A stretch of 64,000 nt of DNA from positions 310,001 through 374,000 of the forward strand of contig NZ_LMTJ01000002.1 in assembly GCF_001510715.1 (NCBI RefSeq). The letters run 5' to 3'. The stretch comes from Bacillus sp. FJAT-29814. GTDB taxonomy: Bacteria; Bacillota; Bacilli; Bacillales; Cytobacillaceae. The notes below the pieces were generated by a model. That model saw nothing but the letters and a program-made list of their open reading frames with translations. It was not told where the DNA came from and did no database searches. The position numbers and the translations under genes were made by a program. Of the stretch, positions 43,709 to 53,042 are shown piece by piece. Positions within the stretch are counted from its first letter, which is position 1. Every line of letters starts with the position of its first letter.

Positions 43709-43930
43709 TTAATAGCTCTTGTCTTCTTTGAGGCTTTCTCTGTCTGTATACCAATTCGTCACCTGAGTCAGGATGGCAAAGACGAAGAAGAAGTTCATGG
43801 CCCAAACGTTGATAAACGGAGTAATTCCGCCAAATTCGATGGTTACATAGCCTTTAAGTTTCATTACAATTATTGATTCGATAAAAACAAGCACAAACCC
43901 CAACACACCCGCAATTGCCGCACGTAACAT
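43709..43930 (-). CDS. Small membrane protein, two helices
   Basis: 73 residues from the ATG with GGAGGGG upstream. Membrane segments at about 3-22 and 40-58 and an acidic/basic tail (YTDRESLKEDKSY). No family was recognised. It is monocistronic with its own terminator. Confidence 0.6.
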   Translation of the reverse strand: MLRAAIAGVLGFVLVFIESIIVMKLKGYVTIEFGGITPFINVWAMNFFFVFAILTQVTNWYTDRESLKEDKSY

Positions 43931-44082
43931 TACCGACCCCTCCAAACCATATTTCACCCTATATAAACAATGGTCAAGCTATATTTTTAACAATTCTGTG
44001 AACACTATAATAACTTCATTATATAGCAGAACCGGAGAATAAAAAAGTAACTCTGTTTATTATTTTTTAATTAAAAGCATAT

Positions 44083-44112
44083 AAAAAAAAGGTGCCCTAT
44101 TTGGTCACCTTC
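44083..44112 (-). terminator. Terminator of the ECF transporter operon
   Basis: On the minus strand AAGGTG and CACCTT with loop ACCAAATAGGG and T8. Confidence 0.75.
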
Positions 44113-44113
44113 C

Positions 44114-44905
44114 TCACTTTACAGCTTTAATAAATTCTTCTACCGTTAAAATGGTATTTTCAAAACCAAGGTTCTCCGCCAGTTGTGTTATTCCCGGAGC
44201 TTCGACATGGGCTTCCTGCAAAATATCCTTCTGGGCGAACACGTCACGTGTTTCCCCATCAAGCAGGACCTTCCCCTGATTAAACACAATCGTGCGCTCA
44301 AAGTTCTCGGCGACAAAATCCATATCGTGGATAATCGTCATAATCAGTTTCTCTTTCTTTGTAAGCTCTTTGATGATTTGCTTAATGATTTCCTTGCCGG
44401 CATGGTCCTGAGCAATGGTCGGTTCATCCAAAATGATGATGTCTGGATCCATCGCGACAATGGAAGCAATGCAGAGCAGCTTTTTTTCCGAAAGGCTTAA
44501 ATCATGAGGGTTCATCTCAAGTTTATCGTCAAGGTTAACCAACTTCAACGCCTTAACAGCTTGCTTCTCGGCAGTATGCCTTCCCATCTTGATATTGAGC
44601 AGCCCGAACATCGCTTCCTCAAGAACCGTTCGTTTGAAAATCTGATCATTTGGATTTTGAAACACCAGCCCGACGGTTCTGGCCAATTCAGCCGCCGTTT
44701 TCCGTTTTACATTGTGATTTTGAATCAGTATGTCACCTTCATCCGGCTTTAAAAGGCCTTTTAGAAGCTTCACAAAGGTTGTTTTCCCTGCTCCGTTTTG
44801 GCCGATAATTGCTGTGGACCGCCGGTCAAACTCCAAATTAATTCCAGAGAGCACCGGGCCCTCCGCTTTATGATAGGAAAATGAAAGATTGGACACTTTT
44901 ATCAT
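44114..44905 (-). CDS. ecfA2: ECF transporter ATPase (EcfA2-type)
   Basis: 263 residues from the ATG that overlaps the EcfA1 stop by 4 nt. Walker A GQNGAGKTT, Q-loop VGLVFQNPNDQIF, Walker B IIILDEPT and switch His IIHDMDF. The signature reads LSLSEKKLLCIA instead of LSGGQ, a degenerate form. It is the last gene of the operon S component-EcfT-EcfA1-EcfA2. Confidence 0.87.
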   Translation of the reverse strand: MIKVSNLSFSYHKAEGPVLSGINLEFDRRSTAIIGQNGAGKTTFVKLLKGLLKPDEGDILIQNHNVKRKTAAELARTVGLVFQNPNDQIFKRTVLEEAMFGLLNIKMGRHTAEKQAVKALKLVNLDDKLEMNPHDLSLSEKKLLCIASIVAMDPDIIILDEPTIAQDHAGKEIIKQIIKELTKKEKLIMTIIHDMDFVAENFERTIVFNQGKVLLDGETRDVFAQKDILQEAHVEAPGITQLAENLGFENTILTVEEFIKAVK

Positions 44906-45747
44906 TTGATCACACCTCGCAATGCCATCTCTGCATCTACAAGCGTTACAGGGTAACTGTCTGTCCCAGCCTTTTTCACGCCTAGCGCCCTGCAAACTCG
45001 TGTATAAACTGGTGCGGTTATACCGTACGTCTCCAAATCATCTCGTGAAAATATTTTTTCAGGGGTATCAAAGTCAATAACCATGCCTTCATGAAGCAAT
45101 AGAACCCGATTACAATACTGGGCGACCTTTTCCATTTTGTGTTCGGCCATAATGACGGTAAAACCCTGTTGACTAAGCTCATGAATGGCCCTGAACACTT
45201 CATCGGAACCGGCCGGGTCCAACTGGGAAGTCGGTTCATCCAACACTAAAATTTCCGGTTTCATGGCGATGATGCCGGCGATGGCCATCCGCTGCAACTG
45301 CCCGCCAGAGAGGTCAAACGGGTTATGGTCTTTGACATGTTCTATTTTTAACAGCTTAAGCACTTCATCAATTCGTTTTAGCATTTCGTCCCGCGGCAAT
45401 CCGATATTCTCAAGTCCAAAGGCAATTTCCTCATAAACTGTCATTTTTGAGCCCGTCACTTGCGTGAAAGGGTTTTGAAAAACCATTCCTACCTTTAACG
45501 AGAGGTCGGCAATACTGTGCTGTTTGACTTCGAGCCCGTCAACCAGGACCTTCCCACCGTACGCACCCTTGTAGAAATGCGGCACAAGTCCAACCATGGC
45601 CTGGCATAATGTCGATTTCCCCGCTGAATTCTTTCCAATAACCCCGATGAATTCGCCTGCTTCCACTTCAAAGGAAATGTCATTGAGCGCCAATGTTTCG
45701 GCTAATGGATATTTATATTTAAGTCCTTGGGCAATAATTTTTTTCAT
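44902..45747 (-). CDS. ecfA1: ECF transporter ATPase (EcfA1-type)
   Basis: 281 residues from the ATG with GGAGGA and a 4-nt overlap with EcfT. Walker A GKNSAGKST, signature LSGGQLQRMAIAG, Walker B ILVLDEPTSQLDP, and HKMEKVA. The canonical signature here pairs with the degenerate one in EcfA2, giving asymmetric ATP sites. Confidence 0.87.
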   Translation of the reverse strand: MKKIIAQGLKYKYPLAETLALNDISFEVEAGEFIGVIGKNSAGKSTLCQAMVGLVPHFYKGAYGGKVLVDGLEVKQHSIADLSLKVGMVFQNPFTQVTGSKMTVYEEIAFGLENIGLPRDEMLKRIDEVLKLLKIEHVKDHNPFDLSGGQLQRMAIAGIIAMKPEILVLDEPTSQLDPAGSDEVFRAIHELSQQGFTVIMAEHKMEKVAQYCNRVLLLHEGMVIDFDTPEKIFSRDDLETYGITAPVYTRVCRALGVKKAGTDSYPVTLVDAEMALRGVIK

Positions 45748-46511
45748 AAAAAAATCCTCCAGGCAACGGCACCCACGATGAGCAATAGCAGTAAGGATTG
45801 AATCCATTTGCTATGGGCATAGGTTTTTTCCACATTAAGATAGGTCTTTGGGGTCCGTGAATTAAAACCTCGTACCTCCAAAGCCATCGCCCGCTCCTTC
45901 GTATTGATCAGCGACCCTAATACAACTGGGCCCAACAGCGGCAGAAAGGCTTTAATCCGGACAAGCAGACTCCCCTCGGTTTCCATTCCGCGCGACCGCT
46001 GTGCATCGGTAATCGTACTCATCGACGCCATCATTTCTGGTATGATTTGGAACACTGAAACAATGACGTAGCCGATTCGTGGCGACATGCCTTTGCGAAC
46101 CAATGACTCGACAAGATCGGATGGTTTGGTGGTCAGCACCAGAATCATAAACGCCCCGACAATATTGACAACCCTTAGTGTAATTTTTAAAGCATAATAA
46201 AGTCCTTCCTGATACATGGCAAATGGGCCGATTTGAAACAGCACCGTTTCGTTTTCCGGCCTAAACAGCCCTTGAATGATGACAACGGTAATCAGGACGA
46301 GAAAGACAAATCCGAATATCGGTAGGGTTTTTCGAAAAACACCCGCTGCCAATAAAAACAGTAAACTGATTCCGACACAAATGAACGAGACCGTAAATGA
46401 TGGTAGAATGATCGGAATCAAAATGGCAAATAAAATATAGATTAGTTTCGTGATGGGATCGACATCATGGACGAACGATTCCCTGTCCACATATAAGCTA
46501 ATCGACTTCAA
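45744..46511 (-). CDS. ecfT: ECF transporter transmembrane subunit (EcfT)
   Basis: 255 residues with about five to six membrane helices and the coupling helices carrying AQRSRGME and MALEVRGF, the conserved Ala-Arg-Gly motifs that contact the ATPases. It lies with its ATPases and behind the S component gene. Confidence 0.88.
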   Translation of the reverse strand: MKSISLYVDRESFVHDVDPITKLIYILFAILIPIILPSFTVSFICVGISLLFLLAAGVFRKTLPIFGFVFLVLITVVIIQGLFRPENETVLFQIGPFAMYQEGLYYALKITLRVVNIVGAFMILVLTTKPSDLVESLVRKGMSPRIGYVIVSVFQIIPEMMASMSTITDAQRSRGMETEGSLLVRIKAFLPLLGPVVLGSLINTKERAMALEVRGFNSRTPKTYLNVEKTYAHSKWIQSLLLLLIVGAVAWRIFL

Positions 46512-46579
46512 GAAGCCTCACCAGCTTTCCTTCAATATACCTCAATTTTCCTGTAAATTGAGACAAGGGTCAATCACTA

Positions 46580-46611
46580 AATGAAGACCCGCCAATCGGC
46601 GAGCCCTCATT
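46580..46611 (-). repeat. Wobble-paired hairpin between S component and EcfT genes
   Basis: On the minus strand AATGAGGGCTCGCC and GGCGGGTCTTCATT pair fully if G-U pairs are allowed, with loop GATT. There is no T-run. It is a possible processing or attenuation element. Confidence 0.5.
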
Positions 46612-46626
46612 GGTAGAGTTATAGAA

Positions 46627-47232
46627 TTAATCCAATGTTTCCACTTTGTCATTGTTATTGTATAATTGCACGACATTTCGCGGTAATCCTTTAAAAATTC
46701 CGTAGCTAATTAACACAACCAGTAATTTATCCGGTACATCGACAACAATCTCGTCAAGGAAGGACGCCAGCCAAATGGAGTCCGTTTTTGCCAGCACGGC
46801 AGCAAAGAGTGCATCGCCCCAGACGTTTCCTGTTTGCCCGCCCCAGAAACCGATATTAATCGGTGTGGAGACAATCGTTGCCACTAATCCGATTATGAGG
46901 CCGGCAATAATCGCCTTTCCAAAGGTAGAAATATAGCCTTTGTAAAACAGAATTCCGACTGCAAGACCGATCGCCACACTAGTAATTCCATAAACGAACG
47001 AGATTGGATCAACAGTTAGCCCATAAATGATGTTGTTTATGGCCCCCGCCAACGCTCCAACAACCGGGCCGCCCAGCATCGCCGCAAGGACCGTTCCGAT
47101 GGAATCCAGCCATAACGGCAGTTTCAGAACACCGGCTATGAACTTTCCGATATAGTTGACACCGACTGCCACTGGAATAAGAACCAGTGCTGCAGTAGAA
47201 AAACGGAACGACCACATGCTTTTCTTGTTCAT
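46627..47232 (-). CDS. ECF transporter S component, substrate unknown (nucleoside suggested)
   Basis: 201 residues with about five to six membrane helices. Blocks LPLWLDSIGTVLAAMLGGPVVGALAGAINNIIYGLT resemble ECF substrate-specificity subunits. It begins 15 nt after the nucleoside phosphorylase gene, so a nucleoside ligand is inferred. The operon also carries EcfT and both ATPases, making a self-contained group I ECF importer. Confidence 0.8.
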   Translation of the reverse strand: MNKKSMWSFRFSTAALVLIPVAVGVNYIGKFIAGVLKLPLWLDSIGTVLAAMLGGPVVGALAGAINNIIYGLTVDPISFVYGITSVAIGLAVGILFYKGYISTFGKAIIAGLIIGLVATIVSTPINIGFWGGQTGNVWGDALFAAVLAKTDSIWLASFLDEIVVDVPDKLLVVLISYGIFKGLPRNVVQLYNNNDKVETLD

Positions 47233-47247
47233 AAAAATAACCCCCTT

Positions 47248-48006
47248 TTATTTTTGAAAACTAGAATGATAGGAACTTATGGCTTCAAGTGCGGTTAAAA
47301 TTTCGGCTTCTTCCCCGCGCTTGCTGGCCGACTCAGCGTCGACGTAATCATTTATTCCTTCTTCCAGGTCTCCTTCTTTTTCGACAACAACATTCAAAAT
47401 CGAGACAGTCTTGACGCCTCGTAAGCCCCCGATGACAAACAGGGTGGCTGTTTCCATGTCCGAGGCCAAGACGCCTTTTTCGGACCAAAAGTTGTCGATT
47501 TCTTGTTCTCTATCAGTATAAAAGCTGTCATGACACCTGACAATACCTGTATGAAAATTTATTCCTTTACTTTTCGCGGCAGTAAGGGCATGGAGGAGTA
47601 ATTCCGTATCCGGTACAGCAGGATAGGACTTGTCAATATAGGCATCCGGGGCACCATCATTTCTTACCGCTCCGGAAGCAATTACCAAATCTCCAATGCG
47701 CAAATTCGGCTGTAGAGCGCCGCAGCTGCCGATACGGATCATCGCCTTTACACCGATATTTTTTAGTTCTTCGATTGCGATTCCAGCAGAGGCTCCGCCA
47801 ATTCCGGTAGAAGTTACCAAAATTGGAATTCCTTTATAGAGACCTCTGACCGTTTTGAATTCGCGGTTATAGGCTATTTCTTCAGAGTTCTCCAGGTATT
47901 TGGCAACTTCGGTAACGCGGCCCGGGTCTCCCGGCAGCAGGGCATACTCTGCGGCTTGCTCGATACCTAATCTGATATGAGGCTGTAGTATATTTATCAT
48001 CATCAT
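47248..48006 (-). CDS. Nucleoside phosphorylase (uridine phosphorylase type)
   Basis: 252 residues, NP-I family. GIEQAAEYALLPGDPGRV at the start, the phosphate-binding RIGSCGAL, and the substrate block SDMETATLFVIGGL. It splits nucleosides into base and (deoxy)ribose-1-phosphate. Three consecutive ATGs follow AAGGAG; the first is listed. Cotranscribed with the ECF importer. Confidence 0.87.
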   Translation of the reverse strand: MMMINILQPHIRLGIEQAAEYALLPGDPGRVTEVAKYLENSEEIAYNREFKTVRGLYKGIPILVTSTGIGGASAGIAIEELKNIGVKAMIRIGSCGALQPNLRIGDLVIASGAVRNDGAPDAYIDKSYPAVPDTELLLHALTAAKSKGINFHTGIVRCHDSFYTDREQEIDNFWSEKGVLASDMETATLFVIGGLRGVKTVSILNVVVEKEGDLEEGINDYVDAESASKRGEEAEILTALEAISSYHSSFQK

Positions 48007-48132
48007 ATGCTCCTTCGGTTGGTTTAATTGTTCGTTAGGAAATTAAATAATAGCGGAATAGAGAGGAAAAATTTTCTGGCATATTCTAGTTCAATATTAC
48101 CAAATATATGAATCCTTTGTTAGTTTTATATG

Positions 48133-48173
48133 AAAAAAGGTGCCTGACACCATTAGAGGTGCCGGCACCTTTT
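48133..48173. terminator. GGTGCCTGACACC-type element acting as a terminator
   Basis: AAAAAAGGTGCC and GGCACCTTTT form the stem, with GGTGCCTGACACC (48139-48151) inside. It lies 8 nt from the end of the GNAT gene. Confidence 0.65.
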
Positions 48174-48179
48174 CAATAC

Positions 48180-48668
48180 TTAAAATGTTGCTAACATGTC
48201 CCATGAGGTTCCATCGACGCCGATTTTTTGGAAGCCGAATCGTTTGTATAGCTGGAGTGCAGGGTTGTTGGGGTCGACACTTAAGGAAATGCCAGGATGT
48301 CCTGCTTGTTTTGTGAGTCTCAGCATTTCAGCAAGCAGAGCAGTGCCGATTCCTTTTCCGCGGTATTCAGGCAATAAAGCCATCCCTAAAAGCGGAGTCT
48401 TTTCGTCAACATACCCATATGTTTTATTGGTTTCATTGAATAACCGCACCCATACCGCTCCAATTGGCGTTTTGTCTCTGTCCATAGCAATAAGCGCTTG
48501 ATCACCTGTTCTGCCCCAGCCTTGCAGCGATTTGGCAATTTCCGGTTCGTTAAGAATATCCCTTGAAAGCCGCGGTTCGCCTTCAGGAATATAGATGGCC
48601 TGATAAAGCATCTCCCATAGGAAATCCTTGTCCTTTTCCGTACCTATTCTAATACTATAACCGTTCAA
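48180..48668 (-). CDS. GNAT-family N-acetyltransferase
   Basis: 162 residues with the acetyl-CoA-binding motif YRGKGIGTALLAEMLRL at about residues 100-116 and the C-terminal LYKRFGFQKIG. The substrate is unknown. It is monocistronic. Confidence 0.87.
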   Translation of the reverse strand: MNGYSIRIGTEKDKDFLWEMLYQAIYIPEGEPRLSRDILNEPEIAKSLQGWGRTGDQALIAMDRDKTPIGAVWVRLFNETNKTYGYVDEKTPLLGMALLPEYRGKGIGTALLAEMLRLTKQAGHPGISLSVDPNNPALQLYKRFGFQKIGVDGTSWDMLATF

Positions 48669-48805
48669 AATATCACCCCATCTATGTTAGACGATTCTCT
48701 CAAAAAAAAGTTGCCTTATTTCGGGTAAGTTGGTATCTTGGAAGGGATTTTTAAAATTTTAGTGAATTTTTTATAGGTTAGACAAATCTATTAGAGGTGA
48801 TGAAA

Positions 48806-49156
48806 ATGGAGATTGTTGGATTTGGCGGCGTTTTTTGGAGAACTAGACAAATGGATGTTTTAAAAGCCTGGTATAAAGAGGTCCTTGGGCTTTCCATGGA
48901 GGATTGGAATGGAACAATTATAACACCAGGTTCCGGAAATCAAACGGTCTTTTCGTTTTTTTCCGAGAATAGTGACTATTTTCCAAAAGAGCAGTCTGTT
49001 ATGTTAAATTTTCAAGTTAAAAGTATGGAGGAATGTTTGAAGCATCTTGAACAAAAAGGGGTTCCTCTCATTCGTGATCCTGAAATAAGCGAATTTGGTA
49101 CTTTCGTTTGGATCGCCGACCCTGAAGGAAGACGGATTGAGCTGTGGGAAAAATAA
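48806..49156 (+). CDS. VOC-family (glyoxalase-like) protein
   Basis: About 116 residues from the ATG with GAGGTGATG upstream. The VOC fold is shown by GGVFWRTRQMDVLKAWYKEVLGL and FGTFVWIADPEGRRIELWE. Its substrate is unknown. It is monocistronic. Confidence 0.82.
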   Translation: MEIVGFGGVFWRTRQMDVLKAWYKEVLGLSMEDWNGTIITPGSGNQTVFSFFSENSDYFPKEQSVMLNFQVKSMEECLKHLEQKGVPLIRDPEISEFGTFVWIADPEGRRIELWEK

Positions 49157-49198
49157 GCGAAGCTAAAATGGAGCCCCCAATGAAGGACTCCATTTTCT

Positions 49199-50521
49199 TT
49201 ATTTTATTCGAAGTTTATAATCTCCCTTAATCCAGGACGGAAAGTAGACCAGTTCTAGTGAGATAGGATTTATTTGGTTTTGCGGTGAAGGTATATTCAC
49301 GCCGATTTCCATTGTTCCGTTCTCGAAACCACTTTGCGAAGAACCCCATTCAGAGGCAATCTCCTCTCCATTCCCATCCATTTTTCTAGTAAAAAGAAAA
49401 TAATTAAATTCTTTCCCAGGTTTAAAATGGAAATAAATCGCATCCTGCTCTACCCTTAGTTCACTAAAGTAGTTTTCCTTTGGCTGTTTCAGGATCTCCT
49501 GCTTTTCGGTATCCACCACCACAAACACTTCATCTTTATTAACTGCTTGAAGCTTATTTAACACCAAATACAATTCCTTTGGCTGTTTAAAATAATTGCT
49601 CTGCAGATAGACGATTGCCTCATCAGGCGAAATTTGACTTGAGATAATACCATTATTTATTTTATTCCAAGCCTCACCGTTCTCATCCACAAGCCGTAAA
49701 TCTTCAAAATTAAGAATCCGTTTTGAATTTTGAGGGTCCATTTTCACATGGATGGCCGCTCTTAAAGGATAAACTTTAGCGTCGATAAAGGTAATCTTCT
49801 GTCCTTGGATGGTCACCGTTTTATTTAATTTATAGGTTTTCGCTGCCGGTACATCCTTGTTTAACTGGAATGGCATGATAAAATCCTCTTTCAGAGCCCC
49901 GCTCTCTACGCTTACTTGAAGTTCAAACTTCCTTGCTTCCAATGGTGTTTGAAAGTGAAATTCAAAATATTCGCTGAAGCTGGTTTCTCCAGTTTCGGAA
50001 TAGGGTGGATTTCCAAAAGAAGCCGAGCCAATATCAAGGTTTTTACCGTCCAGACTTTTTAGCTTAACATTCTTCGTAAATAGCTCTGTCTGCTTTTCTT
50101 TGGTTTTTATGCTGTAAAACAATGCTAAACCGTCCCTATCGGCAATGGCCCCATCGATGGTAAAGGTCATTCCATTTATCTCCTGAGATACGCCAATTTT
50201 CTCATAATAATCATTTTCGAGAGCCAGCATTTTTCCTTTGTCACCACGGATGAGCTCGACAACTTTTTCCATTCCCGGAATCTTTGTAACGTATTCCGCG
50301 AAGACGGGTGATAAGCGAATGGAAGTGAAAAAGCTTATGAGAAGAATAGCCGCAGTCATAATGCTAACCAGCCATTTTCTATGGCGGGATTTTCGCCTTT
50401 TCTCCAGTTTGGCCATTTGGTAGCCCGCTGTGAGCGCCTGATCTAATAATTGTAGCGGGATATCAGCGTCATCAATACTTTTCTTATATTCTGTTAGTTT
50501 CACTTCTTCCTTATCAAACAT
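49199..50521 (-). CDS. Membrane anti-sigma factor with DUF4179 domain
   Basis: About 440 residues from the ATG that overlaps the sigma gene by 8 nt and has AAAGGAG. The N-terminal cytoplasmic region (about 1-45) would bind the sigma factor. One membrane helix (WLVSIMTAAILLISFF) follows, then an extracellular DUF4179 region beginning at PVFAEYVTKIPGMEKVV. It likely controls the neighbouring ECF sigma by membrane sequestration. Confidence 0.82.
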   Translation of the reverse strand: MFDKEEVKLTEYKKSIDDADIPLQLLDQALTAGYQMAKLEKRRKSRHRKWLVSIMTAAILLISFFTSIRLSPVFAEYVTKIPGMEKVVELIRGDKGKMLALENDYYEKIGVSQEINGMTFTIDGAIADRDGLALFYSIKTKEKQTELFTKNVKLKSLDGKNLDIGSASFGNPPYSETGETSFSEYFEFHFQTPLEARKFELQVSVESGALKEDFIMPFQLNKDVPAAKTYKLNKTVTIQGQKITFIDAKVYPLRAAIHVKMDPQNSKRILNFEDLRLVDENGEAWNKINNGIISSQISPDEAIVYLQSNYFKQPKELYLVLNKLQAVNKDEVFVVVDTEKQEILKQPKENYFSELRVEQDAIYFHFKPGKEFNYFLFTRKMDGNGEEIASEWGSSQSGFENGTMEIGVNIPSPQNQINPISLELVYFPSWIKGDYKLRIK

Positions 50522-51038
50522 GCAGGTCATCTCCTTTCGGTTCAAGCTTATCACGCAGGGCTTTCAACGCTTTATTTAGCCACGTTTTCACCGTACCTTC
50601 CGGGCACTGCAAGGTTTCGGCAATCTCCTTTATTTTCATGTCTTGAAAATACTTCAGCGACAAGATTTCACGTGATCGGTCGTCAAGAGAATTCAAGGCA
50701 TCAGCTAATTCTAAAAAACCATAATTCTCCTTCATGCCTTGCTGTTTTAAAAATTCGTCATTTAATACAACTCGTTTGTTCTTTTTTAATTGGTCATTGC
50801 AATAATTAATCATAATCCGGATCAGCCAGGTTTTAAAATAAGCTGGTTCCTTTAGGGAGCGAATACTTTTATAGGCACGGTAGGTAACCTCCTGTACTGC
50901 CTCCAGTGCGTCTTCCTCATTGCGAAGAAAGGAAAGAGCTGTTTTATATAAATCTATTTTATTAATATGGAGTAACTGTAAAAAAGCTTGGTCATCGCCA
51001 CGGACGGCCTTCTTGACCAATTTGTCAGTTGAATTCAT
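50514..51038 (-). CDS. ECF-type RNA polymerase sigma factor
   Basis: 174 residues with sigma-70 region 2 (DLYKTALSFLRNEEDALEAVQEVTYRAYKSI) and region 4 (LSLKYFQDMKIKEIAETLQCPEGTVKTWLNKALKAL). It is followed with overlap by its anti-sigma. The regulon is unknown; no promoter resembling a common ECF consensus was identified upstream. Confidence 0.9.
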   Translation of the reverse strand: MNSTDKLVKKAVRGDDQAFLQLLHINKIDLYKTALSFLRNEEDALEAVQEVTYRAYKSIRSLKEPAYFKTWLIRIMINYCNDQLKKNKRVVLNDEFLKQQGMKENYGFLELADALNSLDDRSREILSLKYFQDMKIKEIAETLQCPEGTVKTWLNKALKALRDKLEPKGDDLHV

Positions 51039-51223
51039 GCTGCTCCCCCCTTAAACCGTTTTGTCTATATATTAGACTAGGAAGTTGGCAAAAGGATTTA
51101 ATTTTTTAAAAATTTTTTAAGATGGCGAGATTATGGGACATGAAAGGTATTGAAGAAACGTTGGATGTAAAGGTAAAGTTGACATATGTTTAAATCGAGG
51201 TCGAATGAAGGAGTGTTACACGT

Positions 51224-51778
51224 TTGAAGACTGAGGAGGATATTATTCAGGTAATTAGTGATGATAGCTGGATGATGGAAATCTTAACGACGGTAAAGAC
51301 TTTGAACTTGCCTGATTGGTGGGTATGTGCGGGATTTGTGCGTACTAAGATATGGGATGTGTTGCATGGGTTGGATGCTAAGACTCCCCTTCAAGATGTG
51401 GATGTAATCTATTTTGATCCAGTAAATGCGGATGAAGCTGATGAAAAGATACTTGAGAGCAAGCTGTTAGAATTGATGCCGGATATCCCTTGGTCTGTAA
51501 AAAATCAGGCGAGGATGCATGTTATTAACAATCTGCCTCCCTACTCTTCTGCAGTGGACGGAATTTCGAAGTTTCCGGAAACGGTCACGGCTTTAGGGGT
51601 CAAGCTTGATGAAAATGGTCATATCATTTTGGCAGCACCCTGGGGCATTGAGGATGTTATAAATTTGTTAGTTAAACCTACACCGCTATTTTCCAATACT
51701 GAGTTAGAGAGGGTCTATGTTATGCGAGTTAATAGGAAGAATTGGAAAGCGACTTGGAATTTATTAAAAATTACGTAA
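51224..51778 (+). CDS. Nucleotidyltransferase family protein (NTP_transf_6 / DUF925)
   Basis: 184 residues from a TTG start with AAGGAG ten bases upstream. Family blocks LPDWWVCAGFVRTKIWD, LQDVDVIYFD (catalytic Asp pair) and NRKNWKATWNLLKI are seen. Function of these small nucleotidyltransferases is largely unknown. It precedes the first small-RNA-like unit. Confidence 0.82.
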   Translation: MKTEEDIIQVISDDSWMMEILTTVKTLNLPDWWVCAGFVRTKIWDVLHGLDAKTPLQDVDVIYFDPVNADEADEKILESKLLELMPDIPWSVKNQARMHVINNLPPYSSAVDGISKFPETVTALGVKLDENGHIILAAPWGIEDVINLLVKPTPLFSNTELERVYVMRVNRKNWKATWNLLKIT

Positions 51779-51818
51779 CTGCGTCTGTATACACTCAGAA
51801 GCTTGGCTACGAAAGCAG

Positions 51819-51880
51819 AAATCTTCACAACTTCCACACAAGTTCCTTATAAATTCTTCACAAGTTTTTTATAGTATAAA
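51819..51880 (+). promoter_or_regulatory. PhoP-box-like repeats and -10 of small-RNA unit 1
   Basis: TTCACA (51824), CACACA (51835), CTTATA (51846) and TTCACA (51857) recur every 11 bp with five-base spacers. The -10 TATAAA is at 51875-51880. Four TTHACA-like repeats spaced by five bases upstream of a -10 and no -35 is the layout of PhoP-activated Bacillus promoters. Confidence 0.55.
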
Positions 51881-51886
51881 AGTAAC

Positions 51887-51970
51887 TTATTAGGAAATAG
51901 GTTCACTTGAACTCATTTCTTAAAACTTCCCATAATTTTGATTGGTGCTGACACCAATCTATTTTTTTTG
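51887..51970 (+). ncRNA. Candidate small RNA, copy 1 (about 84 nt)
   Basis: It runs from the predicted start to an intrinsic terminator GATTGGTG-CTGA-CACCAATC plus ATTTTTTTT (51940-51969). A 14-codon TTG frame behind AGGAAATAGG is lost in copy 2 (TTG to TCG), so a coding role is unlikely. The transcript is convergent to bioB. Confidence 0.55.
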
Positions 51971-51978
51971 TTCTGATC

Positions 51979-52012
51979 AGCCCCTGCCATTTTGACAAGG
52001 GGCTTTTTTTTA
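51979..52012 (+). terminator. Second terminator between small RNA 1 and bioB
   Basis: AGCCCCT and AGGGGCT with T8 on the plus strand. It also covers the 3' end of bioB. Confidence 0.65.
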
Positions 52013-53023
52013 GAATTTCTTTGCTAATGTCTGGCTCTCGGTTTCGAATGGGTTTTCTTCAATTTCAAAGCCGAGATCACTGATCAATTGGTAATCCTCC
52101 TTAGCCCCTTGACCAGCGGTAGTTAAATAATCCCCGACGAAAATCGAGTTGGCAATAAATAGCCCTAGGTTCTGGAGGGAACGCAAATTAAACTCACGCC
52201 CTCCGGAAATGCGAATTTCTTTTGTTGGATTAATGAATCTGAACAGGGCCAGGATTTTAAGACAGCGAATTGGTGTTAGTTCATTTAAGTTCTCAAGTTT
52301 CGTTCCTTTGATCGGATGGAGGAAATTGACCGGGATGGAGTCGGCATCGAGTTCCTTTAAGGCAAATGCCATGTCGATAATGTCATCGTCAGTCTCGCCC
52401 ATTCCACAAATAACTCCAGAACAAGGAGAGATTCCTGCTTTTTTTACGTTCTCAATGGTTTGCACTCTGTCATCATAATCATGAGTCGTGGTAATGTTAG
52501 CATGATGGTTTGCGCTAGTATTGATGTTATGATTAAAGCGATCTACCCCGGCCTCCTTAAGCTTTACTGCCTGCTCCTCATTGACTAATCCCATACAGGC
52601 ACAAATTTTAATTTTCTCTACCTCGTTTTTAATTTCCTGAACCGCAGAAATGACAGTATCCACTTCATTATTTGTCGGTTTCCGCCCGCTCATGACGATA
52701 CAATATGTACCAATTTTGTTTCTTTTTGCTTCCTTTGCCCCCTCAACAATTGTCTGCTTGCTGATCAGAGTGTAGCGGTCGATTTCCGTTTTCGCTTTAA
52801 TGGATTGGGCACAGTAACCGCAATCCTCCGGACAAAGCCCGCTTTTTGCATTAATAATCATATTCAGCTTTACCTTCTTGCCGTAATGCCTTTTACGAAT
52901 TTCAAAAGCTGCGTTGACCAGGGATAGCAGCTCATCATCCTTTGACAGCAAAATTTTCTCGGCTTCCTCCCTTGTCAGCTGGTAGCCATCGAGTACGTTT
53001 TTAGCCAGGTTTAACCAATCCAT
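52010..53023 (-). CDS. bioB: Biotin synthase
   Basis: 337 residues, radical SAM enzyme that inserts sulphur into dethiobiotin. The SAM [4Fe-4S] motif reads [10 protein letters not shown] (CxxxCxxC) at about residues 65-72, and later Cys in ICACMGL and [11 protein letters not shown] and the Arg of RISGGRE serve the second cluster. No other bio gene is in the window. A BirA box overlaps the promoter region. Confidence 0.95.
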   Translation of the reverse strand: MDWLNLAKNVLDGYQLTREEAEKILLSKDDELLSLVNAAFEIRKRHYGKKVKLNMIINAKSGLCPEDCGYCAQSIKAKTEIDRYTLISKQTIVEGAKEAKRNKIGTYCIVMSGRKPTNNEVDTVISAVQEIKNEVEKIKICACMGLVNEEQAVKLKEAGVDRFNHNINTSANHHANITTTHDYDDRVQTIENVKKAGISPCSGVICGMGETDDDIIDMAFALKELDADSIPVNFLHPIKGTKLENLNELTPIRCLKILALFRFINPTKEIRISGGREFNLRSLQNLGLFIANSIFVGDYLTTAGQGAKEDYQLISDLGFEIEENPFETESQTLAKKF

Positions 53024-53042
53024 ATCATCACCTCTTTTAATA

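Noticed and set aside
51907-51951. 14-codon TTG frame in small-RNA copy 1
   Set aside because: The start codon is TCG in copy 2 and the stop is also lost there, while the rest of the sequence is conserved, so a peptide is unlikely.
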